Below are positions 45,072-56,000 of a stretch of DNA of 64,000 bases, in pieces. The stretch is from Flavobacterium sp. KACC 22761 (lineage in GTDB: Bacteria > Bacteroidota > Bacteroidia > Flavobacteriales > Flavobacteriaceae). The position numbers and the translations under genes are program-made. The stretch spans positions 4,588,001 to 4,652,000 of the forward strand of contig NZ_CP139148.1 in assembly GCF_034058155.1 (NCBI RefSeq), written 5' to 3'. A model generated the notes under the pieces. The model saw only the letters and a program-made list of their open reading frames with translations, did no database searches and was not told the origin of the DNA. The first letter of the stretch is position 1. Each line of letters starts with the position of its first letter.

Positions 45072-45116
45072 TAAAGATAAAGTACTAAAACGATATCGGT
45101 ATCCTGTGCTTCCCTG
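45072..45116 (-). promoter_or_regulatory. Direct-repeat operator and -7 box upstream of the esterase unit
   Basis: On the minus strand CAGGGAAGCACAGGATAC (45099-45116), then TATCTTTA (45072-45079; 7 of 8 of TAnnTTTG) 20 bp from the operator end. The start codon at 45043 follows after 29 bp. This is the only such site at the head of the 45043-to-33625 gene series. Confidence 0.7.
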
Positions 45117-45140
45117 TTTTACAACAGAAATATCAAAAAA

Positions 45141-45171
45141 CAAAAAAGGCAGCAACGAGTGTTACTGCCTT
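45141..45171 (-). terminator. Terminator-like hairpin inside the susD-to-esterase spacer
   Basis: On the minus strand an AAGGCAGTAAC arm (45161-45171) pairs with GTTGCTGCCTT (45146-45156) around a 4-nt loop with one mismatch, followed by a T run (45142-45147). It is not at the end of any annotated gene, but lies about 75 nt downstream of the orphan promoter at 45242-45286. Confidence 0.65.
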
Positions 45172-45236
45172 CGTAAAATCAAAACCACTTAATTTTACCT
45201 TTACCATATTAACGAAAACCAATATCCTTAAAATGA
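45142..45236 (-). ncRNA. Candidate small RNA or leader under a PUL-type promoter
   Basis: Inferred from flanking signals: a CAGGA-type operator (45269-45286), a perfect -7 box TATATTTG (45242-45249) and a terminator-like hairpin ending near 45142 bracket about 95 nt with no long ORF. The alternative is a leader with an attenuator for the downstream esterase unit. A 24-codon ORF (ATG at 45207, stop at 45133, MVKVKLSGFDFTKAVTLVAA then FFVF) runs through the hairpin and could be a leader peptide. None of these choices is proven by sequence. Confidence 0.35.
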
Positions 45237-45241
45237 TTAGT

Positions 45242-45286
45242 CAAATATATTTATTAAATAACTGAAAACTATCCTGTTGTAACCTG
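45242..45286 (-). promoter_or_regulatory. Orphan direct-repeat operator with consensus -7 box
   Basis: On the minus strand CAGGTTACAACAGGATAG (45269-45286) and TATATTTG (45242-45249), 20 bp apart as in the susC promoters. The next annotated start codon is about 200 bp away, past a terminator-like hairpin and a second operator. Confidence 0.7.
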
Positions 45287-45293
45287 CTCGATT

Positions 45294-45325
45294 ATAAAAA
45301 AACCGTCTCAAAAAATGAGACGGTT
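45294..45325 (-). terminator. Terminator of the first susC-susD pair
   Basis: Perfect 10-bp stem AACCGTCTCA (45301-45310) and TGAGACGGTT (45316-45325) with a 5-nt A loop and, on the minus strand, a T run. It lies 34 bp after the susD stop codon. Confidence 0.9.
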
Positions 45326-45359
45326 TCTAACGTGAAAAAACCAAAAAATAAGTTGTTTA

Positions 45360-47303
45360 TTAATACCCTGGATTCTGCATTGCCGCTTTTTGTTCTGCAG
45401 TCAAAGGTTTTCCGCTTGCGTAAACTCCATCAAGGAATGTCTGCGGAATTGGGCGCAGATTATGATACTCTTGAATATTTGGAGCAGCTTCGATATTATA
45501 AGCTTTTGCTCTAGCAACTAATGTTTTAGTTCTGCTTAAATCTTCCCAACGATGGAATTCCCCACACAATTCTCTTGTGCGTTCATTAAGTACTAAACAC
45601 AACATTCTGTCATAATCTGTTCCGTAACCAAGTTTCGAAATAACAGCCATGTCTTCTGCAGGTAATGCAGTAATGTTGCTTATTGTCAAATTCGTTGCAG
45701 TCGTTGCAACCGCAATATTATTTGACTCATAATAAGAGTTTTCAGGAATGTAAGAAATTGGAATTCCTGCTTGACCTGTTGTTGTATAAGCTGCTGAACC
45801 ATCGGCGTAAGCGGCACGATTTTCACCAGCCTTGTAAGCCGCACGAGCACGAACTGCATTAATATACGGCAATGCATCTGCATAGGTAGCGCCTCCGGCT
45901 TTTGCCAAGCGAATTTTTGCTTCAGCAGCCATTAAATACGTTTCTGCAGAACGCGCCAATGTAACGTCACGCGAACCTTTTATGTTACTCAAATCGATTC
46001 TGTTTCCATCCATATATTTGCTTAAAGACGGGAATCTTACATCAGCCATTAATCCAACTTTATCAGCTGCGTACGCTACATAAACACTCGGAATTGTTTT
46101 TCCTGTTTTTGGATAAATGATGACATCAGTATTTTTAGTTTTTGCAAAACGTGTGTCTGAAGCTGTATTCACAACATACATAATTCCTAAATCGCCATTT
46201 TTGTAAACAGCACCTGATGCATTATTGACAATACTTTTTGTTTGAAAACTTTTCCAGAAACGAGAATCATTTACATGATCAAAAGCATCATACACAAAAT
46301 AAGTTGGGGCCAAACGGCTAAAAGGTCTTCCGCCGGCAAGGTTACGCTTCATTTGGGGCAATTGGTCGTAAGTTGAAAGGAAATACAAATGCTGCTGATT
46401 TCCTCCAGTTGTCAATGTGCTAGCATTAAACTGAGCAGACAAAATTAATTCTGGAAGTTTTTCATTTGCACCATCAGCAGTTGTGTATGACCATAAATTA
46501 TCATAATTCGCCGCTAATGGGTGGTGTGAAATTACCTCGTCTGACAAAGTAACAACCTGCTGCAAATCGGCAGTTTTTGTTGTTCCGTTCCAGCTGTCGT
46601 TGATTTCACTGGCACGTGTCAAATAAGCTTTCGCCAAATAATGAGCTGCAGCATCTTTCGTAATTTTTGCAGGAGCACCAGCATTTCCTAATAAATTATA
46701 AGCCTGAGTAAAATCAGCAATTACTTGATTTAAAACTTCTTGCGGGGAAGCTCTTGTGAATTCTAACTCAACGGTAGAACTTGTTTTCAATTTTAAAGGA
46801 ACAGCGCCATATTGACTTACCAATTGCAGATAACTGAAAGCTCTTAAAAAGTACCCTTCACCTAAAGCCGTTTTTTTGATGGCATCATTTGATGAAACAA
46901 TATTTGTTGCCGATTCAATTAATGTATTTGCATTACCAATTCCAATATATAAATTATCCCAATGTGTATTTGCTGCAACAGTATTCGCATTCGAAACCGT
47001 TACGAAAGCTTTAAAACCAGAAGAATAAGAATTCCAAATCCAGTTTGAAGGGTCGCCTCCAGCATGAAACTCATCAGTTCCAGATTCTGTTGCACAAAGT
47101 GGCACTTCTCCTTGGAATTCTGCTGCAAATACTTGATAATATGTTCCGACAGCCAATGCCTGAATTCCTGCCTCAGTTTTATAATAGTCTTGGCTATAGG
47201 CAGTTGTCAACTCTTCGTCAAGAAAATCTTTGTTGCATGAGCTGCCTACAGTAAGCGCCGCAACAAGCATTAAATTGATATATAGTTTTTTATAATTTTT
47301 CAT
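45360..47303 (-). CDS. SusD-like surface glycan-binding lipoprotein (pair 1)
   Basis: 647 aa. Lipoprotein signal with SSC at Cys23 followed by NKDFLDEE, then RagB/SusD helical repeats (YLQLVSQYGAVPLKL, AKAYLTRASEINDSW, ETYLMAAEAKIRLAKAG) and the C-terminal family end ELCGEFHRWEDLSRT, NLRPIPQTFLDG, QNPGY. It captures oligosaccharides at the outer membrane and caps the SusC channel. It follows susC by 20 bp and ends at a strong terminator. Confidence 0.96.
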   Translation of the reverse strand: MKNYKKLYINLMLVAALTVGSSCNKDFLDEELTTAYSQDYYKTEAGIQALAVGTYYQVFAAEFQGEVPLCATESGTDEFHAGGDPSNWIWNSYSSGFKAFVTVSNANTVAANTHWDNLYIGIGNANTLIESATNIVSSNDAIKKTALGEGYFLRAFSYLQLVSQYGAVPLKLKTSSTVELEFTRASPQEVLNQVIADFTQAYNLLGNAGAPAKITKDAAAHYLAKAYLTRASEINDSWNGTTKTADLQQVVTLSDEVISHHPLAANYDNLWSYTTADGANEKLPELILSAQFNASTLTTGGNQQHLYFLSTYDQLPQMKRNLAGGRPFSRLAPTYFVYDAFDHVNDSRFWKSFQTKSIVNNASGAVYKNGDLGIMYVVNTASDTRFAKTKNTDVIIYPKTGKTIPSVYVAYAADKVGLMADVRFPSLSKYMDGNRIDLSNIKGSRDVTLARSAETYLMAAEAKIRLAKAGGATYADALPYINAVRARAAYKAGENRAAYADGSAAYTTTGQAGIPISYIPENSYYESNNIAVATTATNLTISNITALPAEDMAVISKLGYGTDYDRMLCLVLNERTRELCGEFHRWEDLSRTKTLVARAKAYNIEAAPNIQEYHNLRPIPQTFLDGVYASGKPLTAEQKAAMQNPGY

Positions 47304-47323
47304 AATGATGTTTTTTAATTAAT

Positions 47324-50300
47324 TTAGAATCCTACATTTAACCCTAAAGTTATACCTCTGTTTGACGCTGTTGTTTGCGTATCCAAATCAGTCCATTTTA
47401 CTTTTGTGAAAACCATACCTGGATTATTCACTTGGCAATATATTCTCAATTTTGAAAGTCCAAGATTCTGTACTAAATCTTTATCAAAATGATATCCAAG
47501 AGAAATATTTCTCATTTTCAGGAACGAACCATTACGGTATCCTAAAATTGGATAATAAGGATCTCCTGTACCGGCAGAATAAATTGGTTTTTGATATTCT
47601 GAATTAATGTTGTTATCATTATAATAATTTATAGATCGCTGGCTTCCTTTTGCCCCTTCATTCTCACCACCTGTATCATATAAATAGCCCATTTTTCCGT
47701 AAACAAAGAATGTTAATTCAAAATTTTTGTAATTGAAATTATTGGTCATACCAAAAATATATTTTGGATCTTTTGAACCAATGATCACACGGTCATTATT
47801 TGCATCGATTTTATAATCTCCATTTTGATCTACCGGTCTTGCATTACCAAAAGAAAAAATATTTGAACCTGCAGCGGCATTGAATTTCGCCATTTCTGCA
47901 GCATCTTCAGGTTTCCAAATTCCATTAGATTCAAAACCATAAATTACGTTTTGAGAATTTCCAATGAACAAGTTGTTATTAATGTCGTCAAATTTTCCAT
48001 TTTGAAGCGAAACAATTTTGCTTTGCTGATAAGAAGCACTGATATTAGTTGTCCATTCAAAATCTTTAGAAGTAACGTTTACTGTATTCAATGTAAGCTC
48101 AACTCCATGTCCTTCTGTTTCTCCAACGTTTTGGTAAGTATCTTTTACTCCAATAACTGTTGGTACGCTACTTTTCAACAATAAATCTGTTGTTTTACTA
48201 GTGAAATAATCCAAAGCACCAGATACTCGATTAGTGAACAATGCGAAGTCAATACCATAGTTAAATTGAGCGGTTCTTTCCCAACCTAAATCAACATTTC
48301 CCAAAGAAGTATTGTTTACAACTCCAGATCCATTTGGATATACAATACCTACCAATGGCGGTTGTGTCGCGTATGCTGGAACTGCAGCATTTCCAGTTTC
48401 ACCATAACCAATTCTCATTTTTAATTGGTTGATCCAAGTTACATTTTCCAAGAATTTCTCTCTATTGATAACCCAGGCTGCAGAAGCACTTGGGAAAAAT
48501 GCCCATCTGTTTTCTGACGCTAATTGCGAAGCTCCATCATAACGTCCAGAAGCAGTAAACAAATATTTGTCAGCATATGAATAATTTACGCGTCCCATAT
48601 AAGAAAGCAAACCTGTATCAGTCAAACCAGAAGAATAGCCAGCTAGTGTAACATTTGCAGGAGTTAGCGCATTCCATTTGTTTTCAGGATTTTTAATATC
48701 ATTAGCAGACATTGAACTATTCTCATTGTGATATTCTGTCTGGCTCATTAACAATGTTCCTCCAAAAGTATGATTTCCAAATGTTTTATTATATAAAAGC
48801 AAGTTATCCAATGTATATGAAATTGTTTGCTCTTTAGCTAGAGAGGCAAAACTAGTTCCAGAACGAATAGCCGATTTTCCATCTAAATATACACCATCAC
48901 GATATGAAGTAAGATCTGGACCAAAATTGATACGGTATTTTAATCCGTCTAATTTGGAAGAAATTCCACCCAAATCAAACTGTGCATATAAACTACCAAA
49001 AGCACGCAAAGTTATACGCTGATCTTGAGACAATTTATATTCATCAACAGGAGTTCTGATTGTTGAATCTCCACCTGGGCTATCAATTCTGTTTCCGTTG
49101 CTGTCATAAGGAACAGCATAAGGAAGGTTGGTGCGGGCAGTTGCATAAATTCCTGTTGAACTTGTAACCGCAGTTCTACCTACGTTTGACTGTCCGTATT
49201 CATTAATACCATAACTCGTATTAAGGCTAACACCCATAGAAAACCATTTTGTTGGCGTAATATCAACGTTTGCTGTACCGCTATAACGTACATAACTTTG
49301 TCCGAATAAAGTTCCTGTGTTATCTAAATAACCGAATGAACCGTAACCTTTCATTTTTTCAGTTCCACCGCTTACACCAATTGTATGCTGTTGCGTGATT
49401 CCTGTACGTGATACAAATTTTGTCCAATCTGTCGTTGCTACTTTTGAGCCATCCCAAGTTGTAGTAAGATTTCCGTTAGCATCTCTCCAACCTTTTTCAA
49501 TATTTGCCCACGCAGAAGGATCTGCAGAAGCCAAGAAAATCAATTTGTCATTTTCAATGGTAGGCGCATCTCCTTTTGGAAAAGCAGATGGATTAGAGTA
49601 ATATCTCCCCCAACGACGAAATTCGATATATTCTCCTGCCGTCATCATTGGCGCATTTTCATGAATAGTTTCTGTCATCAATGACGTATCATAATTCAAA
49701 GTGAATTTTCCGTTTTTACCTTTTTTCGTCGTTACGATAACAACTCCATTTGCACCACGTGAACCATAAATCGCAGTAGCCGAAGCATCTTTTAAAACGT
49801 CGATTGTTTCAATATCTGTCGGATTCAAGAAATCGATTCCACCAGAATTGGCATCAACACTGATTTTTCCTGTTGATGGGTCGGTCACCAATCTTGTATT
49901 TAAAGGAATACCATCAACTACATAAAGAGGTGCATTTGACGCAGAAATAGAACGAGCACCACGAATAGTAATAGCTCCTACAGTTCCAGGTCGCTCACTT
50001 GAAGCAACATCCACACCGGCAGCTTTTCCTTGCATGGCTTGTACTGCATTGACAACAGGTCTTGATGCAATTTCATCAGCATTTACACTTACGATTGATC
50101 CGGTAAGATCCTTTTTCTTTTTTGTACCGTAACCTACTACGACTACCTCCTCAAGAGAATTGTCTTCTTCTTTGAGCACTACATTGTAAACAGTAGCAGC
50201 TCCAACGGTAACTTCTTGTTTTTTAAAGCCGATAAAACTGTAAACAAGAACATTTCCAGTAGCGACATTAATAGAGTAACTTCCATCCAGATCTGTACTT

Positions 50301-50461
50301 ACACCATTCTGGCTTCCTTTGACAAGTACGTTGACACCTGGAATTGGCAATCCTGTAGCGTCTTTAATGGTACCTTTGACTACTTTGTTCTGCGCGTAGC
50401 CAGATGCATGCAATAATGCAAAAATGGCTATGAGCAGCAGCACATTCAATTTGTTTTTCAT
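47324..50461 (-). CDS. SusC-like TonB-dependent outer-membrane transporter (pair 1)
   Basis: 1045 aa. Signal peptide (to SGYAQ, residue 24), a carboxypeptidase-D-like regulatory domain (about 26-105, GTIKDATGLPIPGVNVLVKG), a TonB-box-like stretch EEVVVVGYGTKKKKDLTGS, a plug with IRGARSISASNAPLYVVDGI and ATAIYGSRGANGVVIVTT, then a beta-barrel with a terminal aromatic residue (LGLNVGF). It moves oligosaccharides into the periplasm. The first 50 residues are nearly the same as in pair 2, while the rest differs, suggesting an old duplication with conserved leader DNA. Confidence 0.97.
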   Translation of the reverse strand: MKNKLNVLLLIAIFALLHASGYAQNKVVKGTIKDATGLPIPGVNVLVKGSQNGVSTDLDGSYSINVATGNVLVYSFIGFKKQEVTVGAATVYNVVLKEEDNSLEEVVVVGYGTKKKKDLTGSIVSVNADEIASRPVVNAVQAMQGKAAGVDVASSERPGTVGAITIRGARSISASNAPLYVVDGIPLNTRLVTDPSTGKISVDANSGGIDFLNPTDIETIDVLKDASATAIYGSRGANGVVIVTTKKGKNGKFTLNYDTSLMTETIHENAPMMTAGEYIEFRRWGRYYSNPSAFPKGDAPTIENDKLIFLASADPSAWANIEKGWRDANGNLTTTWDGSKVATTDWTKFVSRTGITQQHTIGVSGGTEKMKGYGSFGYLDNTGTLFGQSYVRYSGTANVDITPTKWFSMGVSLNTSYGINEYGQSNVGRTAVTSSTGIYATARTNLPYAVPYDSNGNRIDSPGGDSTIRTPVDEYKLSQDQRITLRAFGSLYAQFDLGGISSKLDGLKYRINFGPDLTSYRDGVYLDGKSAIRSGTSFASLAKEQTISYTLDNLLLYNKTFGNHTFGGTLLMSQTEYHNENSSMSANDIKNPENKWNALTPANVTLAGYSSGLTDTGLLSYMGRVNYSYADKYLFTASGRYDGASQLASENRWAFFPSASAAWVINREKFLENVTWINQLKMRIGYGETGNAAVPAYATQPPLVGIVYPNGSGVVNNTSLGNVDLGWERTAQFNYGIDFALFTNRVSGALDYFTSKTTDLLLKSSVPTVIGVKDTYQNVGETEGHGVELTLNTVNVTSKDFEWTTNISASYQQSKIVSLQNGKFDDINNNLFIGNSQNVIYGFESNGIWKPEDAAEMAKFNAAAGSNIFSFGNARPVDQNGDYKIDANNDRVIIGSKDPKYIFGMTNNFNYKNFELTFFVYGKMGYLYDTGGENEGAKGSQRSINYYNDNNINSEYQKPIYSAGTGDPYYPILGYRNGSFLKMRNISLGYHFDKDLVQNLGLSKLRIYCQVNNPGMVFTKVKWTDLDTQTTASNRGITLGLNVGF

Positions 50462-50493
50462 AAAAGTTAAATTTGGTTAATTAATTAGTTACT

Positions 50494-50538
50494 CAAATTT
50501 ATTTAGAAGTTAATTCGGCACTATCCTGTAGTGTCCTG
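50494..50538 (-). promoter_or_regulatory. Direct-repeat operator and -7 box of susC pair 1
   Basis: On the minus strand CAGGACACTACAGGATAG (50521-50538), then TAAATTTG (50494-50501), a perfect -7 box, 20 bp from the operator end and 33 bp before the start codon. This is the best example of the motif. Confidence 0.75.
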
Positions 50539-50857
50539 CAAAGCAATTTAGTAGCATTCTAATTTACAGAGTTTTACAAATTACTTTTAAGTTTTTTTTA
50601 ACCATAAAATCCTTCAAAGCCTTGATTTTCAAAGGCAATTGAAGAAAAAAACTCCTAAATGCGAATATCCGAATCAAACAATATTTTTTTTTCAGATACC
50701 ATATTTTTATTCAAAATTTTTATCGAATATAATATTAATATCTGAAAATTATGACAATTCGAACAAAAAAATGTAATCGATTGCATTTTTATTTTGAGAA
50801 AATTGTTTTACACCTCAATTTTAGCATCATTTATTGAACTTATTTATGCACTTAAAA
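50539..50857. other. Spacer upstream of susC pair 1
   Basis: AT-rich, no ORF. It holds a small inverted repeat GCCTTGATTTTCAAAGGC (50619-50636). A similar one (CCTTGATTTACAAGG, 56350-56364) lies upstream of the susC pair 2 promoter. Nothing else recognisable. Confidence 0.4.
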
Positions 50858-50891
50858 CAAAAAAAAACCGCCTCACGAATGAGACGGCTTT
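50858..50891 (-). terminator. Terminator of the second susC-susD pair
   Basis: Imperfect stem AACCGCCTCA / TGAGACGGCTT (50866-50890) with a CGAA loop, followed on the minus strand by a run of T. It lies 22 bp after the susD stop at 50913. Its arm sequence (GAGACGG) is related to the pair 1 terminator. Confidence 0.85.
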
Positions 50892-50912
50892 CAAAAACAA
50901 AAATAAAAAAGT

Positions 50913-53012
50913 TTAGTAACCTGGATTCTGCCAAGCTGCTTTTTGCGCTGGAGATAAATTAGAACCATCATCATTCAACAATCCATCAATGAATGTTTGA
51001 GGAATTGGACGAAGTTCGTGTTTATTCGCTGTGATATTAGTTGCTGCTTCAGCATTAAATGCTTTAGCACGCTTGATAAGCATTCCTGTACGAGAAAGTG
51101 TTTCCCAACGTTGCCATTCTCCTAAAAGCTCACGAGTTGACTCGTTAAGAATAAAGTTGATAGCACGTTCTTTATCAGATGAAGCTCCAATTTTAGACAT
51201 AATTGCTTCGTCTTCCGCAGGTAAATTGTTAGGGAAAGAAGTCAATCTTAAATCTGAAGCTGCTGTTGTAACCGCAACTGTAGGGTTAGATAAGTAATAT
51301 GTATTCATATCTAAGTTAGAAGCTGTAAAGTTTGTAGCAGAACTTCCTGTATTTAAAGGATTCACTTTAAACGCTTGAGAACCGTCATTATAGTAAGATC
51401 TGTTTTCTCCAGCTTTCCATTGCGCTCTTGCTCTTACCACGTTAATGTCCTGCATTGCATTTCCATATTGGCTAAGACGAACATAACATTCTGCACGAAT
51501 TAAATAAGTTTCAGCAAGACGAGCCATAATTACATCACGGTGTGCATCACCTCTTTCAGCAGTACGAGAACCGTCATCTGTTTTATTGATACCAGCAAAG
51601 AAGTTACAAATTGGTTGATTTTTGAATGTTGGCGCAACATAATTCCCATTTTGATACAATACTAAAGAGTTAGGAACAAATTGTCCTTTTTTAGCAGTCA
51701 AAGTTCCGCTTGTTGCCGTTTGTCTCTTTCCAGTAGCCCATTCTGGCAAACGCCCTGCAGCATCTGTCCAAGTTGGAGCCTGAACACTTGCACCAAATTT
51801 AGCACCATTGTATGTATTGTCATTTTTAGTATTCAAAATCATAACAATCGCAGGATCACCAATAGCTACTCCAGCATTTGCAGTTACTACAGTATTAGTT
51901 CCATAAACTGTTCTAAAAGTTTTCCACATACGAGCATCGTTTACGTGATCAAACACAGCATATGTATATTCTGTTGGACGACAACGTTGGAAATCCATAC
52001 TACCGATCCAAACTCCACGCTTTACCCATCCTCCTGAGAAGCTTGAAAACTGAGGAGCAAAATAATTGTATGTACGGTTTCCAAAACGACCTACAGTAGA
52101 TGCATCACCATTGTGACCTGCAGCCATCAAAATTTCACTCAACTGCTCATTTGGACAATCAATTCCTGTCCAGTTTGCATATAAATCACTGTAATTAGCA
52201 GTCAAAGGACCACGAGCTGTAATTGCATAAGAACAAGCATCGATTGCTTCCTTAAGATCTGCATCTTTATAAGAAGCATTCCAAGAATCATTACGCTCAG
52301 ATGAACGGAACAATAAAGCTTTTGCTAAAAAGTGAGCAGCAGTTGCTTTTGTCCAAGTAACTCCTTTTCCATAAGTAAAAACTTCACCTTCAAAAAGCTT
52401 GTAAGCCTCACGGAAATCAGCTATTACTTGTTCCCAACATTTTTCTTCTGTAGCACGCTCATAGTTACGAACAACTCCTTCAATAGGTTTAGTTTGAAGA
52501 ACAACACCTCCGTATTGCGCAACAAGTTTATAATAATTAAATCCTCTTAAAAAGTAAGCATGAGCCAAAATACGATTTCTAGTTTTTAGATCTGGAATTA
52601 CTTTTTCAGCTTTAGCAATTATCGTATTAGCAGATGCAATTCCATAGTACATTTCATCCCAAACCGCATTCGGGTTAGTTGCATTTCCATTTGCTGCTCC
52701 TGTTGCAGTTGAGGCACCTACTGGACCAAAACGATTATCATAGGTATTCCACATTTCATTTGTAAGGTCATTTGCATTGGTAAACTCATCTGTACCATAC
52801 AAAGTAGTTCCATAAGACCATTCAAAACCAAAATGCCAACGAATATTACCATAAAGCGATACTGTTAATGCCTCAAGACCTTCAGGAGTATCAAAATATG
52901 CTGTCGAATATGCATTTGTTTGTTCTTCGTCCAAGAAATCTTTTGAACATGATGAGAAGGTTACCCCTGCCATTATCAAAAGACCGATTCCGATATTTTT
53001 TATATTATTCAT
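50913..53012 (-). CDS. SusD-like surface glycan-binding lipoprotein (pair 2)
   Basis: 699 aa. Lipobox SSC at Cys22 then SKDFLDEEQTNAYST, and the RagB/SusD pattern (YYKLVAQYGGVVLQTKP, AKALLFRSSERNDSW, ETYLIRAECYVRLSQYG, RELLGEWQRWETLSRT, HELRPIPQTFIDG, WQNPGY). It is somewhat longer than pair 1, with inserts in the middle (RRCRPTEYTYAVFD-type region), which may reflect a different oligosaccharide. It follows susC by 43 bp and ends at its own terminator. Confidence 0.96.
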   Translation of the reverse strand: MNNIKNIGIGLLIMAGVTFSSCSKDFLDEEQTNAYSTAYFDTPEGLEALTVSLYGNIRWHFGFEWSYGTTLYGTDEFTNANDLTNEMWNTYDNRFGPVGASTATGAANGNATNPNAVWDEMYYGIASANTIIAKAEKVIPDLKTRNRILAHAYFLRGFNYYKLVAQYGGVVLQTKPIEGVVRNYERATEEKCWEQVIADFREAYKLFEGEVFTYGKGVTWTKATAAHFLAKALLFRSSERNDSWNASYKDADLKEAIDACSYAITARGPLTANYSDLYANWTGIDCPNEQLSEILMAAGHNGDASTVGRFGNRTYNYFAPQFSSFSGGWVKRGVWIGSMDFQRCRPTEYTYAVFDHVNDARMWKTFRTVYGTNTVVTANAGVAIGDPAIVMILNTKNDNTYNGAKFGASVQAPTWTDAAGRLPEWATGKRQTATSGTLTAKKGQFVPNSLVLYQNGNYVAPTFKNQPICNFFAGINKTDDGSRTAERGDAHRDVIMARLAETYLIRAECYVRLSQYGNAMQDINVVRARAQWKAGENRSYYNDGSQAFKVNPLNTGSSATNFTASNLDMNTYYLSNPTVAVTTAASDLRLTSFPNNLPAEDEAIMSKIGASSDKERAINFILNESTRELLGEWQRWETLSRTGMLIKRAKAFNAEAATNITANKHELRPIPQTFIDGLLNDDGSNLSPAQKAAWQNPGY

Positions 53013-53055
53013 TTTGTTACTTTTAAATGTTATAATTCAATTCGCCAATAATTTA

Positions 53056-56000
53056 TTAGAAACCAACTTCAATGCCCATTACATAGCTGCGATTGAAATA
53101 TGTTCTTTCAGTATCAAAATCATACCATTTTAAAGATTGGTAGATACTTCCTGGATTTACAGCTTGAACATAAAATTTCATGTTTGCCAATCCAATTTTA
53201 TTTGCAACATCTTTAGATAAATTATAACCCAAAGAAATATTACGAATTTTCACGAATGATGCTTTTTGGAAACCAAGTAGTCCAGAAAAAGGATCTGCTG
53301 AACCTGAAGTTGCCTGACCTAAAATTGGTTTTTGGAATTCAGCATCTGGATTATCTGGAGTCCAGTAATCCGTTTCACGTTGGTTAGCATGTGCTGTCAA
53401 AGCTTCTCCTCCTAAAGACGCCGTGTAACCTGTACGTCCGATGATATTGATTCCTAAATCAAAACCTTTATAAGTGAAACTGTTATTCCATCCTCCTGTC
53501 CAACGAGGATTGCTGTTACCAACAACTACACGATCAGTAGCATCCATTTTGTAATCGCCATTTTGATCTTTAGGTCTTACGTTACCTGGTGTAAATTTGT
53601 AACCATTAGCATTCCATTTAGCCATCTCAGCAAGATCTTCTGGTGTGTTTTGCCAAAGACCATCATTATCGTAACCGTAACGAACAGCGATCGATTGTCC
53701 AATAAACCAAGAGTTGCTTACCATGTCTTGTGCACCATTTGCCAACGAAACGATTTCATCTTTTTGGAATGCAGCATTCAAATTAGTCTCCCAAGTAAAT
53801 CCTGTACCAGTTTGAATTGGAATAAGATTAAGCGTTACTTCAACCCCATGATTTTTTGTTTCACCAATGTTCGAAACAATGTATGGATATCCAGATACTG
53901 GTGGTATATCTACTCTTAATAATAAATCTTTAGTATCAGATTTATATGCATCAATTACACCGCTAATTCTGTTATTCAAGAAACTAAAATCAAGACCAAG
54001 ATTGTATTGAGTAGTTTTTTCCCAACCTAAGTTTTTATTTGGCATTCCAGTTTGATTAGCTGTATAATAAGGTTCATTAGTAGTAAAACCTATAGCATTG
54101 CTTTGACCATTAAAAGGAAGGAAAATTTGGCTAATATTCCCTAAAGTTCCATAAGGATCAACAGAAGAGTTACCAGAAGTACCAAAACCTAAACGAAGTT
54201 TTAAGTTTTTAATCCAATCAACATTTTTCAAGAATTCCTCGTTGTTGATACGCCAAGCTAAGGCCGCAGAAGGGAAAAAGTCCCATTTGTGTCCCTCAGA
54301 TAATTGCGTAACTCCATCCCAACGTCCTGATACTGTCAATAAATAACGATTGTCATAACCATAATTTGCACGAGCCATATAAGAACTAATAGCACGTTCT
54401 GTAAGACCTGAACTCATACGTGCATTATTAGCCGCATTTGTAGCATCTACTGAACCCATTGCATTCCATAAGAATGAAGGCTTAGGAATATTATTAGCAC
54501 TCATTTGAGAGTTTTCTATATTCCAAGATGATGCTGTCTGTAATAAAGTCATACCAACTTTATGCTTAGCGGCAAATGTGCGATCGTAGTTAATGATGTT
54601 ATCTACAGTCCATGAAAAATCACGACGGTTTGAAAGGCGGGCAAAATTTGTACCAGCACTACCATTTGAATTCACTTTCAAAGATGATGTTCCATCTATG
54701 TAAACACCTTCTCTCCAGCTACGGAAATCTGGTCCAAAGTTTAATTTATAAGTAAGTCCTTCTAATGATTTTGTCATTTTACCAAAATCTAAATTAGCAG
54801 AAAAATTACCTAAGACACGCATTGTTTGAGATTGTTGTGTACTTTTATTCCATTCATCCATGATCGTGTAAACACCTGATTCACCACCTGGATTAATAAT
54901 CAAATTGCCATTTGCATCATAAGGAACAGCAATGTTGTAAATTTGTTTAGCAGCCCCATAAATTGCATCTGGTGCTGTACCACTTCTTGCACTTAAAGTC
55001 GACATTCCATAATCTTGCTCACTCCACGAAACATTAAAAGAAGCAGTCATTTTAAACCAATCAACTGGAGTAATATTTGAAGTCAATTTTGCAGTATATC
55101 GCTTATACCATTGTCCTTTTTGAGTACCTTGATTATCTAAATATCCAACAGAACCATATGTATTCACTTTTTCAGAACCTCCACTTGCACTAATAACATG
55201 TTCTGTACTAACTCCACCTTGAGTTACATATTTAGTCCAATCTGTGTTCGTTACTTTAGAAGCATCCCATGTACCGCTTGCCCATCCTTTCAATACATTA
55301 TCTCTTGATGTTTGGCCGTCTAATGCACTGTCAAAAATTAATTTATCATTTGCAAGCGTAGGTGTTGCTGGATTAGCATATTTAGTTGGATCAAGATTGT
55401 ATGCAGCCCAACGTCTGTAAGTAATAAAATCTTCAGCACTCATTGATGGTGATCTATCAACAATTTCAGAAGTAGTTACTGTACCAGTATAATTCAAAGT
55501 AAATCTACCAGATTTTCCTTGTTTAGTTGTTACGATAATAACCCCATTTGCACCACGAGATCCATAAATAGCTGTTGCTGAAGCATCTTTAAGAATATCC
55601 ATAGATTCAATATCTCTTGGATTTAAAGTTTCAATTGCAGATGCAGACATTAATGGCACTCCATCAACAACATACAAAGGATCATTACTTGCAGTCAAAG
55701 ATCGATTACCACGAATACGTACGGTACCAACACTTCCCGGACGCTCGTTTGTTGTTACATCAACTCCGGCAATTTTACCTTGTAAAGCTTCAGTCGCACT
55801 TGCAACAGGTCTATTCATTAATTTCTCAGCAGATATAGTAGAAACTGATCCCGTTACATCAGATTTTTTTGCAGTTCCATAACCAACAACTACAATCTCA
55901 TTAAGCTGAGACACTTCTTCAACAAGTTTTACATTAATTTCTGAAGAAGTACTTACAGTTCTTTCAACAGTTTTAGAACCAGTTGACGAGAAAACCAATA

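Noticed and set aside
45133..45207. 24-codon ORF as an independent gene
   Set aside because: It runs through a terminator-like hairpin and is very short; kept only as a possible leader peptide within the small-RNA entry.
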